Part shown: positions 30,601-37,918 of the stretch, piece by piece
Layout of the letters: every line of letters begins with the position of its first letter
Numbering within the stretch: the stretch's first letter is position 1
Source: Thermoanaerobacter kivui
Lineage (GTDB): Bacteria > Bacillota > Thermoanaerobacteria > Thermoanaerobacterales > Thermoanaerobacteraceae
Assembly: GCF_000763575.1 (NCBI RefSeq)
Contig: NZ_CP009170.1
Coordinates: 1,553,501-1,617,500, forward strand
Reading direction: 5' to 3'
DNA length: 64,000 nucleotides
The notes under the pieces: model-generated
The model's input: the letters and a program-made list of their open reading frames with translations, nothing else
What the model was told of the DNA's origin: nothing
The model's database searches: none
Program-made: the position numbers and the translations under genes

Positions 30601-31413
30601 TAATACCCTGCTAAATGTAGGTGTGGCAACGGTTTGAGAAAACATAAGGGTGTTTATGACAGCATCAACTACTGCTATACCATTTTGCATAAAGTAATTA
30701 TCAATTACCCATTCAATTCCCTTACTGCCAAATCCATCATTTTTTGAAGTATTTAAAAACACAGGAATAGATGTACCTCCAAGATTTTCAATTTCTCTTA
30801 TTAAATCGTTTATAAATTCTATATTACCTGCATTCCAATAACTTTGATAAAAGATAATCCCTATGACTGGCTTTTTCTCCTTTAATCTTTCCTGTATAAA
30901 AGACTTAGCTTCAATTTTATCGCTATAATCCGGATGGTATATGCCTTCCCATGGAAGAGGTTCAGGTTCTATAACAGAAAAACTGGTCTTTGAAAATCTA
31001 TTGGAAATCCAAAGAAAAAGGTTTTCAAAATTAGAAATCCCTCCATAACTTATATAACGATAAACTGTAAAGTATTCTTTTTCACTTAACGTGCTCATTT
31101 TATAAAGCTCCTGATAGTCTTCCCCGGAACAAGGCAAAACTGCTATTCCTATGCCCTTCTCTTTAGAAAGCTTGCTAATCTTATCAACGGCAGGTAAAGA
31201 ATCTGTTCCCCCCATGAGATGAATTATTATCATATCTGAACTCAATGCAAGCTCTATGAGTTCCTCTTCCTTTTTTAAACCCTCTACATCTCTTTTACTT
31301 CTCGCAGCCATATTAACAATAGGACCATATTTTGAATAAATATTCCTTACAGCATTACTGACATTTATCAGTTCTGTGTCAATAGCAGTATAAAACAGTA
31401 TTTTTGTCGCCAC
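27658..31413 (-). CDS. cobN: CobN/Mg-chelatase H-subunit family protein
   Basis: A 1251-aa full-length CobN/BchH-family chelatase subunit. The hallmark HIGKHGSLEWLPGKGNGLS lies mid-protein, and later VVWCTSNMRTGGDDIAEAL and GAGVSDLV are seen. Classical CobN inserts cobalt in the aerobic B12 route together with CobS/CobT. Here the presumed partner is BchI, which survives only as fragments. The gene starts at GTG behind GGGAGGATC and follows a binding-protein gene under a cobalamin riboswitch. In anaerobes such CobN proteins have no proven substrate; dechelation or cobalt scavenging are possibilities. Confidence 0.9.
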   Translation of the reverse strand: MATKILFYTAIDTELINVSNAVRNIYSKYGPIVNMAARSKRDVEGLKKEEELIELALSSDMIIIHLMGGTDSLPAVDKISKLSKEKGIGIAVLPCSGEDYQELYKMSTLSEKEYFTVYRYISYGGISNFENLFLWISNRFSKTSFSVIEPEPLPWEGIYHPDYSDKIEAKSFIQERLKEKKPVIGIIFYQSYWNAGNIEFINDLIREIENLGGTSIPVFLNTSKNDGFGSKGIEWVIDNYFMQNGIAVVDAVINTLMFSQTVATPTFSRVLEGNFYKRLGKPIIKAILALTPFKDWKEGVQGLGPLDVVMSMALPEFDGDIITVPIATREELERDPLTGAVVTKYVPIKDRIKKVASLSLNWAKLKYKPNCDKKVAIIFHNYPPRNDRIGCAFGLDSPVSVHKLLTEMKNKGYKIENLPESGKELMERMLSGLTNERGWLSPEEMNKRAVGKVHNKEYETWYSNFPLVSQQQLEKSWGKPPGEIFSCGEHLLIPGILLGNVFIGVQPTRGFFEDPASIYHSPDLPPPHHYLAYYRWIRDVFKADIVYHIGKHGSLEWLPGKGNGLSEECYPDLVLMDLPNVYPYIINNPGEGTQAKRRSHACIIDHLIPVMTRADTYEEMADVEVLIKEYNEAKNMDSGKLPILRSLIWEKVEDLKLDSDLKITKEEAEKDWEEFLEKIHSYLYEIKDCLIRDGLHILGQPPEGEQLIEMILALTRLSNGEVPSLREALAETLGYNYEELIKNPGFYSVELSCTYAEVLDMIEEKSKMLVKTFCEEGFEREKIKDISMNILGKNTEKLTKILEFISEKVVPALKGTTQEIENCIKALEGNFVPPGPSGAPTRGMVDILPTGRNFYSIDPQAVPTRSSWKIGVELANSLLQKHKEETNSYPEMVGIVVWCTSNMRTGGDDIAEALYLMGVKPIWDEKSGRVKGLSVIPLEELGRPRIDVTFRVSGMFRDAMLNVIHLLDKAVEMVASLDEPDDMNYISKHVREEIKEKVSKGVNPVKAREEALWRIFSDKPGTYGAGVSDLVTSKNWKDEKDLCNVYVTWGGYVYSRNTYGLEAADVFSRRLASIDATVKNEDSREIDMFDSDDFYSYHGGMVAAVKALKGSLPHSYSGDTSDPERVKVRTLEEETRRIFRARILNPKWIESMKRHGYKGAGDLSHMVETAFGWDATAEVLDDWLYEELAKKYALNEDMQQWFKEENPWALKNIVENLLEAIQRDMWQPSEELKNKLREIYLDIEGKLEEYT

Positions 31414-31435
31414 CTGAGATCCTCCCTTTCATCTT

Positions 31436-31597
31436 TTAATTTCGTCTTTTATCTGTTGCTTTTGCTATAACCTCCTCAAAAGCTCTTATCATGTTCTTTA
31501 AGAGATTTCCTTCCTTATTTTCTATCTCTACACGGGCTAATGGATCGTCTATCCCCTCTACTGATACGCAAAGCCCAAATCTGTCTAAAAGCTGCGG
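31436..31597 (-). pseudogene. 3' fragment of bchI/chlI
   Basis: A 53-codon frame beginning PQLLDRFGLCV (the conserved segment of BchI/ChlI after sensor 1), then DDPLARVEI, ending in TAA just before cobN. It has no start signal; upstream it is fused out of frame to the signal-peptide end of the CobN-like tethered gene at the shared sequence CAAGTAAA (about 31600-31610). The deleted stretch would have held the rest of that gene, the ExbB-like and DUF2149 genes and the 5' half of bchI. Confidence 0.8.
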
Positions 31598-31754
31598 CTT
31601 TTACTTGAGGCAAATGACAGCCTGAACTATATTCATCGGGTGTAGGAAAATTACCTCCTGCACCCGATGCCACTTGCAACCCAAAACAGCTAAAAATCCA
31701 TGTTATCAAACACAATAGTAGTAATTTTAATAAACCCTTTCGATATTTAGGCAC
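31515..31754 (-). pseudogene. 5' fragment of the CobN-like tethered-protein gene (copy 1)
   Basis: The first 52 codons (signal peptide plus the segment through CHLPQVK) are nearly identical to the start of the gene at 22977. The frame then runs out of frame into bchI sequence and stops. A hybrid exported peptide of about 79 residues may still be made, but the CobN-like domain and membrane anchor are absent. Confidence 0.85.
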
Positions 31755-31782
31755 GAGATACTTTCATCTCAGCGTTGCAGTT

Positions 31783-33198
31783 TTATGGCTCTGGATAAGC
31801 CCATATACCTTTCATAGGTATCCCCAGCCATTTTTCAAAATACTCCTTTAAAACCTGATTGGGGTTGACATCTTTAAAGCGCTCAGGATAAAACCATTTA
31901 GCAAGATATAACGTCCCAAGATATGTTTTATCTCCTCCAAGTAAGTGCTTCTCAATAATATAAACCTGCTTATTTTTACCAGCATTGGTTTTACTTATAA
32001 CAGGATTAGTTATGGCACTATCTCTTAATTTTACAACATTCGTATTGTCTTTTACAGTATATCCAAGCACATCTTTTTCATAAGCACTTAGAACTATTTT
32101 ATCAGGATTTTTTTCTAAAACCCATTCTGGGTTTACTTTAGGATAATCCTTCATATCGCGAGCAACATTGATTCCACCAGCTGCTTCTAATCCTTGATGA
32201 ACAGAAGTATTTTGACCATATATTGTCCATGTGGTTGCCGTCAGGGAATTATTACCCATTCCAATGTCCATTCCAAACACCTTAAACTTATCTTCTGCAT
32301 TTAAACTCTTTATTCTGTCAGCTACAATGGCTGTTGCATTTGCCTTCCATTGCATAAACTCATCAGCTGTCTTTACCCTTCCAAATATTTTAGCCAATGT
32401 TTTAAGGTCATTATTATATGTTTCTGGTTTAAAAAAGTCAAGCCTTATAACCTTTATACCTGCAGGCTCCAACTTCTCTTCCAATGTTTTATCAGGATAC
32501 TTACCGTAAGCAATTACTGCCTGTGGTTTTAGCTCCATAATCTTTTCTAAACTGGGCTTAAAAGCACCTCCAACACTTGGTTTGTTATCTAAGCCAAGAT
32601 AAGGAGAATATGATGATGTAGAATCACTTACACCTATGATAAAATCATCTGGAATCTGCAAAATACGAAGAGCCTCTGCTGCATTGGCATTAAGAATGAC
32701 TAACCTGTTCAATCCAGCAGGTACTGTTACGTCATTCCCCGTGGAATCCTTGATTTTTATATTCCAAACTACTACTGCCCTAGATGTTTCTTTATCCCAC
32801 TTTACATCAGCACCAAAAGCTTCCGCTATAAATCTTAAAGGAACTATTGTCCTGCCTGATAAAACTATAGGTGCAACATCAAGAGTTTTGTTTTTTCCGT
32901 TTACAACAGCTTCCTTTTTACCAATGGTTAATTTTACACTGACATCCTCACCCTGTATTGTCACAGCCTGTGTAGCATCATCCCATTTTACATCTGCACC
33001 GAGGTTTTCAGAAAAGAGCCTTACAGGCACCATCGTTCGTCCATTTTCTATAAAGGGTAAAACATCTCCTGTATTTATCTTTACACCATTTAAATAAACC
33101 TGTGTTTCCTGAGCCTTAACCGGATTGGCAAGTCCAAAAGCAGGCAACAAAGACATCAGTAAAACAAAAATCATCAAAAAGCAAATCTTCTTTTTCAT
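31783..33198 (-). CDS. Corrinoid/siderophore-type binding protein with copper-amine-oxidase-N-like repeats (copy 1)
   Basis: A 471-aa secreted protein with the same architecture as the copy at 23006-24403: signal peptide, two VPxRF/GADVKWD motifs, then a substrate-binding domain ending KWLGIPMKGIWAYPEP. The first 150 residues are almost identical to copy 2; the middle of the binding domain is not, which points to different ligands. It is the first gene after the cobalamin riboswitch and starts at ATG behind AAGGGAGGG. There is no lipobox, so anchoring may rely on the N-terminal repeats. Confidence 0.87.
   Translation of the reverse strand: MKKKICFLMIFVLLMSLLPAFGLANPVKAQETQVYLNGVKINTGDVLPFIENGRTMVPVRLFSENLGADVKWDDATQAVTIQGEDVSVKLTIGKKEAVVNGKNKTLDVAPIVLSGRTIVPLRFIAEAFGADVKWDKETSRAVVVWNIKIKDSTGNDVTVPAGLNRLVILNANAAEALRILQIPDDFIIGVSDSTSSYSPYLGLDNKPSVGGAFKPSLEKIMELKPQAVIAYGKYPDKTLEEKLEPAGIKVIRLDFFKPETYNNDLKTLAKIFGRVKTADEFMQWKANATAIVADRIKSLNAEDKFKVFGMDIGMGNNSLTATTWTIYGQNTSVHQGLEAAGGINVARDMKDYPKVNPEWVLEKNPDKIVLSAYEKDVLGYTVKDNTNVVKLRDSAITNPVISKTNAGKNKQVYIIEKHLLGGDKTYLGTLYLAKWFYPERFKDVNPNQVLKEYFEKWLGIPMKGIWAYPEP
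32744..33197. repeat. 454-bp long direct repeat, copy B
   Basis: Partner of 23949-24402. A second, shorter similar block (about 31600-31850 against 22825-23060) covers the 3' end of the binding-protein genes and the start of the next gene, with more differences. Confidence 0.9.
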
Positions 33199-33344
33199 TA
33201 TAAAAACCCTCCCTTAAAATTTTTAATTTTAGGTTATTGCAAAAGCCCAAAAACCTCGCAAATTAAGGAGTTCTGCTATATATTTTTAAAGGAATTCCTT
33301 CACTTTTGTCGAATTCTTATATCGATTAAACTCAAAAACAAAAT

Positions 33345-33505
33345 GGAGGAAATCCTATGAAAAGCAAAACTAAATAACTATCACTTTCAGATATAATGTC
33401 CAATCTTTTTTTGAAGAAAATAAGCCTATTCAACTGCTTGTTTATATCCTTTGTCAATTTTGCTATCTCAGGCTCCAATAACGGTGCTTTTTTACCCCAA
33501 TATTT
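33345..33505 (-). pseudogene. Open stretch of uncertain origin in the riboswitch leader
   Basis: Between the riboswitch terminator and the first gene, the minus strand is open for about 55 codons (KYWGKKAPLLEPEIAKL, LIFFKKRLDIIS) without a start codon. The plus strand has GGAGGAAATCCTATG followed by six codons and a stop. Either could be a decayed insertion; I cannot decide. Confidence 0.25.
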
Positions 33506-33542
33506 GTTTCATTTTGCAATTAGCTAATATAAAAAATTTAAG

Positions 33543-33590
33543 CAAAAATAAAACCTCTTAACTTACCAACGGTGTTAAGAGGTTAAAAAA
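33543..33590 (-). terminator. Riboswitch-associated terminator
   Basis: An 11-bp perfect stem (33552-33562 with 33574-33584) followed on the minus strand by TTATTTTTG. It lies about 60 bp past the cobalamin aptamer, so transcription attenuation is the likely mechanism. Confidence 0.8.
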
Positions 33591-33642
33591 CACATATGTA
33601 TCCCTTTCTAACACCCCCTCTATCGACCGTAGAGTAAGTGTA

Positions 33643-33882
33643 ACACAAATACAGGCAGGTCTCCTGACTTAGGTTCATCGCTCTTTACGCCTTCCCATCC
33701 GTCACTCAGCGGAGCATGTTTTTATACGAAATATAATTTGTTAAATTCGTGCTCCGCTAAGTGACGGACAGTGGCATAATGTAAAGAGCTCACCATCACA
33801 GTGGCGGGACCGTGCAGGACTTTCACCTGCTTCCCTTTTAACCCAATTTTGAAGCCAAAATTGGGCACCTGTATTCGTTTGT
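33643..33882 (-). promoter_or_regulatory. Cobalamin (B12) riboswitch
   Basis: On the minus strand the aptamer contains AAAGTCCTGCACGG, the CCGCCACTGTGATGG core and the B12 box AGTCAGGAGACCTGCCTGTA (33650-33669). P1 ends pair CGAATACAGG with CCTGTATTTG. A long peripheral hairpin (arms 33700-33718 and 33748-33766) extends the region beyond P5. It should switch off the downstream binding protein and cobN genes when cobalamin is plentiful. Confidence 0.93.
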
Positions 33883-33904
33883 TATTAAATTTTATTCTAA
33901 ATAA

Positions 33905-33933
33905 AACATACCATTTTGCAAATATGTTGTCAA
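33905..33933 (-). promoter_or_regulatory. Promoter of the B12-riboswitch transcript
   Basis: Minus strand TTGACA (33928-33933), 17 bp, then TATGTT (33905-33910), about 25 bp upstream of the aptamer. Confidence 0.7.
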
Positions 33934-34028
33934 TAATACTATTTTACAAATGTTATTATTCTGTGATATTGTCAATATTAAAAGTATTCTGCAATAAGTC
34001 AGTTGAGAAGGAAAGAATTTAATATGAC

Positions 34029-35672
34029 TCACACATCAAGACAACTGCCGCCTATAAATTCTTTTATAATAGAATTAGGAGGTATTGCTAACTCGTCTTC
34101 TAATGGGAGGAAATAGCTTAAAAATTCCAATATTTCTTTAGCGATAGAATAAGCAGGATCGTTTCGGGAAACTTTCTTAAGTAACGGCTCCGCATATTTT
34201 TTTAACACAGGCAGCTCATAAGGGAGGAAAGAATTAAACATAACATCCGCCTGCTCTTGATATGGGAAAATCCATTTCTCTTCCCCTCTTCTTACTAAAG
34301 GCCACATATTTATTGTTTCTGCCGCATCACTGGAACGGAATTTGCTATCTCTTACCATACGTCGTATTAACCTTGTCTGAGTAGTAGATATCCTGTTGTG
34401 CTCATCAAGGTTTAATTGTGTAATAGCACTCACATATATTTTGTATTTATTATCCTTAGGTATTTGCAATGTCAGTTTTTCATTAAGCCCATGTATGCCT
34501 TCCAACAAAATAATTTGGTTTTTCTCTAACTTTACTCTTCTACCCTTTGGTTCTCTTTCACCTGTTTTAAAATTAAAAATCGGGATTTCAACTTCTTCTC
34601 CTTGGATAAGTTTTATAAGGTGTTCATTAAAAAGAGCAAGGTCTAAAGCGTCAATTGATTCAAAGTCGTAATTTCCAAACTCATCTTTTGGAGTAAGTTC
34701 TCGCGGTACAAAATAATTGTCTAATGATATCGGAAAAGGCCTCAGCCCGTTTACCCTCAGCTGAACACTAAGTCTGTGAATAAAAGAAGTTTTTCCTGAA
34801 GAAGATGGACCGGCGATAAGCACGACTTTTATCATTTTGTTTGAAGTTATATAATCTGCAATTTTGGATATTTTCTTCTCATGAAATGCCTCAGAAACCA
34901 ATATTAAATCTCTACCTTTTCCTTGTTTTATCATGTCGTTCAAAGAAGAAACATAACTTATGTTTAAAATACTTGCCCAATCTTCTGTTTCTTTAAAAAT
35001 CGAAGCGAGTTTTGGAACATCAACAAATACAGGTAAAGAACGAGGATTATATACATCTGGAGCAATTAAAATAACACCCGGAAAATAAAATCGTATATCA
35101 AATATTTTTAGATAACCTGTAGAGGGCACGCAAGAACTATAGAAAAAGTCTACAGTTCCATCACAATAATAAACAGGTATTTTTTCTTTGTCAATATCTT
35201 TAAACAGTTTAACTTTTTCTGTCAATCCCTCTTTTTCAAATAGATTTATAGCCTCTTCTCTGGGTAACATTTTTCTCTCTATTTTGAGATCTTTTTCTAT
35301 TATTTCTTCCATCCGTTTTTTGATCATAGAAACAATTCTATTGTTTATGGAATAACCATGTATCTCGCAGTATAAACCTTTCCCCAGCGAATGTTCTATG
35401 GTAACAGTAGCACCAGGAAGTAACTCTTTTACAGCTTTAATAAAAACAAAAGTCAAACTCCTTCTGTATATCCTTGTACCTTCCTCTACTGTGGTATCTA
35501 CAAAATCTACTGTGCAATCTCTTGAAATTATATGATTTAAGTCAACTAACTCATTATCCACTTTTGCAGCAACTATTATTCCATTATAGATACTTTCGAA
35601 ATCTTTAGCAATATCCTCCAGTTTTGTACCTTCAGGGTATTCATAGATATTACCTGTAATGACAATTTTCAT
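34029..35672 (-). CDS. Nucleoside kinase (uridine kinase/phosphoribulokinase fold) with N-terminal TGS-like domain
   Basis: A 547-aa protein. Residues about 1-60 resemble a TGS domain and about 60-190 the second ThrRS editing-like segment. The C-terminal half is a P-loop kinase with GPSSSGKTSFIHRLS, followed by YDFESIDALDL and LLEGIHGLN as in uridine kinases. The substrate is likely a nucleoside but is not proven. I take ATG 35672, behind GGGGTGAT, as the start; an in-frame upstream codon has no ribosome site. Confidence 0.85.
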   Translation of the reverse strand: MKIVITGNIYEYPEGTKLEDIAKDFESIYNGIIVAAKVDNELVDLNHIISRDCTVDFVDTTVEEGTRIYRRSLTFVFIKAVKELLPGATVTIEHSLGKGLYCEIHGYSINNRIVSMIKKRMEEIIEKDLKIERKMLPREEAINLFEKEGLTEKVKLFKDIDKEKIPVYYCDGTVDFFYSSCVPSTGYLKIFDIRFYFPGVILIAPDVYNPRSLPVFVDVPKLASIFKETEDWASILNISYVSSLNDMIKQGKGRDLILVSEAFHEKKISKIADYITSNKMIKVVLIAGPSSSGKTSFIHRLSVQLRVNGLRPFPISLDNYFVPRELTPKDEFGNYDFESIDALDLALFNEHLIKLIQGEEVEIPIFNFKTGEREPKGRRVKLEKNQIILLEGIHGLNEKLTLQIPKDNKYKIYVSAITQLNLDEHNRISTTQTRLIRRMVRDSKFRSSDAAETINMWPLVRRGEEKWIFPYQEQADVMFNSFLPYELPVLKKYAEPLLKKVSRNDPAYSIAKEILEFLSYFLPLEDELAIPPNSIIKEFIGGSCLDV

Positions 35673-35711
35673 AAATATCACCCCAATAAGATTATACACC
35701 AATACAAGAAA

Positions 35712-35925
35712 AAATTAAAAGCTCCTGCCAATGCAGGAGCTACAAACTTATCCCATGAAGCCGTAAGGCTATGTTTTCATACCCGCTCTCGCAGGTGGGT
35801 ATCCTGTCACCTGCTTCCGAAGTCCTGTCTAAGCAGGCATTTCTTCCACAGATGAACCCGGATTCCCGTATAAGTTGCGTTGGTTGAAAACAAATTAGCC
35901 TAATACAAACTTCCCAGGATTTCAT
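35712..35925 (-). ncRNA. ssrS: Probable 6S RNA
   Basis: A GC-rich, highly structured stretch with no coding frame. Long-range pairs close it (ATCC..GAAG with CTTCATGGGAT; TAGGCTA with TAGCCTTA; TGTTTTCA with TGAAAACA), enclosing a large internal bubble and hairpins around GCAGGTG/CACCTGC and ATACCC/GGGTAT. It ends in a strong terminator (AGCTCCTGC/GCAGGAGCT, then T-run). The rod-with-bubble shape and about 200-nt length suit 6S RNA, which binds RNA polymerase holoenzyme. A leader of the downstream kinase is the alternative. Confidence 0.65.
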
Positions 35926-36065
35926 TTAGTATTTCGTTTTCAATCATAGTTTATAATAAATATACTTTAATTTCAAGGGTAAAAATATGGGAAACAGAAA
36001 AAACATTAATCCTTCTGGTAAATGCAAATATTGTGATATAATCATATCGATTGGAGGAAGTTTTT

Positions 36066-36962
36066 ATGGAACATGCAGTTAAATGCAATATATGTCCAAG
36101 AAATTGCAATGTAGACAGGTCAAAATCAAAGGGATTTTGCAACATGTCATGGCAAGTAAAAGTAGCAAAAGCATATTTACATCACTGGGAAGAGCCTTTT
36201 ATAAGTGGGACAAGAGGTTCTGGAACAGTGTTTTTCACTGGTTGCAACCTAAAATGCGTATTTTGTCAAAATTATGAAATAAGTCAATACGATTTTGGAA
36301 AACCCTTAACCATTGAAGAATTAGCACAAGTCTTTTTAAAGCTACAAAAGCAAGGTGCTCATAACATAAACCTTGTTACTCCCACTATTCACGCATTTCA
36401 AATAAAAGAAGCAATTTTATTAGCAAAAAAAGAAGGTCTTAAGATACCTATAGTGTATAACACAAACGCTTATGAAAATGTGGAGACATTGAAGGCATTA
36501 GAAGGATTGATTGACATATACTTACCAGACCTTAAGTATTATGACGACCATCTCGCTAAAAAATACTCCAAAGCTCCTCATTATTTTGAATACGCTACAA
36601 AAGCTATATTAGAGATGTATAGGCAGGTAGGGATGCCGAAATTTGATAAAAAGGGGATACTAAAAAAAGGACTTGTAATAAGGCATCTCATCCTTCCGGG
36701 ATGTGTAGAAGATACTAAAAAAAATCTTTTATGGATTAAAAATAATCTCCCAAAAAAAATTTACGTAAGCTTAATGAGCCAATATACTCCCTATTACAAA
36801 GCTGAAAATTATCCAGAGATAAACAGAAAAATTACTCCAAAAGAGTACAAAGAAGCTATAAAATTTTTTTTTGACATAGGCCTTGAAAACGGGTTAATCC
36901 AAGAAATTGAAAGCGCCAGCGAAGATTATATCCCCGATTTTGACTTGGAAGGATTACAGTAA
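36066..36962 (+). CDS. Radical SAM protein, PflX/COG1313 type
   Basis: A 298-aa protein. A Cys-rich N-terminus (CNICPRNCNVDRSKSKGFC) precedes the radical SAM cluster motif CNLKCVFCQNYEIS. It resembles pyruvate-formate-lyase activating enzymes of the PflX class, whose substrate is not known. The ATG at 36066 lies 8 nt after GGAGG; an upstream TTG overlaps that site. No glycyl radical enzyme is encoded nearby. The gene ends overlapping the 3' end of the convergent pseudouridine synthase gene by nine bases. Confidence 0.88.
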   Translation: MEHAVKCNICPRNCNVDRSKSKGFCNMSWQVKVAKAYLHHWEEPFISGTRGSGTVFFTGCNLKCVFCQNYEISQYDFGKPLTIEELAQVFLKLQKQGAHNINLVTPTIHAFQIKEAILLAKKEGLKIPIVYNTNAYENVETLKALEGLIDIYLPDLKYYDDHLAKKYSKAPHYFEYATKAILEMYRQVGMPKFDKKGILKKGLVIRHLILPGCVEDTKKNLLWIKNNLPKKIYVSLMSQYTPYYKAENYPEINRKITPKEYKEAIKFFFDIGLENGLIQEIESASEDYIPDFDLEGLQ

Positions 36963-37811
36963 ATTTAGCAAACTTTTTATGTCTTCCGGTAAAGGAGAGT
37001 ATACAGAAACACTTCTTTCAAGTACTGGGTGCACAAAAGAAACTCTGTAAGCGTGTAATGCTTGCCTTTTTATGTAGTTATCATTAGAGCCGTACAAAGT
37101 ATCCCCTACAATTGGATGTCCAATATGGCTTAAGTGCACCCTTATTTGATGTGTTCTTCCTGTCTGTATGTTTAGTCTGAGGAGAGAAAATTTTTCACTA
37201 CTTTTTATGACTTTGTAATTAGTTATTGCTTCATCCCCCAGCTCTGACACCATTCTTTCAATACCATTGTCTGGCTTTCTCGCTATAGGAAGGTCAATTG
37301 TGCCTTGCCCTTCCATTTTACCTTCTACAACTGCAAAATAAAGTTTAGTCATGGGTTTTACAATCTGCATGTAATACTGCATAAAAGGGCGTTTAGCAAA
37401 TATAACCAATCCTGACGTTCCTTTGTCCAACCTATTTATAGGTCGAATTGGCATTTTTAAACCTTTTTCTTTAAAATACCACGCAACTCCATTGGCAAGA
37501 GTGCTACTTTGGTATCTTTTGGTAGGATGTACAACTATGCCTGCAGGCTTATCAATTATTAAAATATCTTCATCTTCATAACATATGTTTAAATCCATTT
37601 TTTCAGCTTTAACGTCAGATTCTTCTTCATAAAGAATCAAGTCAATAATATCACCAGGTTGAAGAACTTCTTTAACGTTGGATTTTATATTATTTACTAA
37701 TATTTCACCTCGCCTTTTATAAATGCGTATAAGCCTGTTAGAAAAACCCTTCTTTTTCAAAAATCCTTCCAACGTGATTCCTTGCTCTTGCGCTTTGACG
37801 ACAAATCTCAT
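36954..37811 (-). CDS. RluA-family pseudouridine synthase
   Basis: A 285-aa protein. An S4-like RNA-binding domain (residues about 10-75, GFLKKKGFSNRLIRIYKRRG) precedes a catalytic domain with NRLDKGTSGLVIFAK, whose Asp is the nucleophile, and GRTHQIRVH. It isomerises uridine in 23S rRNA (RluD/RluC-like) or tRNA; the exact target cannot be read. It stands alone on the minus strand. Confidence 0.93.
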   Translation of the reverse strand: MRFVVKAQEQGITLEGFLKKKGFSNRLIRIYKRRGEILVNNIKSNVKEVLQPGDIIDLILYEEESDVKAEKMDLNICYEDEDILIIDKPAGIVVHPTKRYQSSTLANGVAWYFKEKGLKMPIRPINRLDKGTSGLVIFAKRPFMQYYMQIVKPMTKLYFAVVEGKMEGQGTIDLPIARKPDNGIERMVSELGDEAITNYKVIKSSEKFSLLRLNIQTGRTHQIRVHLSHIGHPIVGDTLYGSNDNYIKRQALHAYRVSFVHPVLERSVSVYSPLPEDIKSLLNLL

Positions 37812-37918
37812 TTTCTCACCATTTTCTATATTAAAAATTAATGCTTTAATTTTTTAACAATACAAAGCTTTATGTGGTATAATCAATTTATAAAAAACAT
37901 TCATTGGTCGGTGATTGT

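Noticed and set aside
32636-33097. Plus-strand 153-codon frame in the repeat
   Set aside because: It is the antisense shadow of the signal peptide and copper-amine-oxidase-N-like region and recurs in the other repeat copy only because the DNA is duplicated.
35740-35925. 61-codon minus-strand reading frame
   Set aside because: It coincides with the structured RNA, and the Cys/Arg-rich product looks like chance translation.
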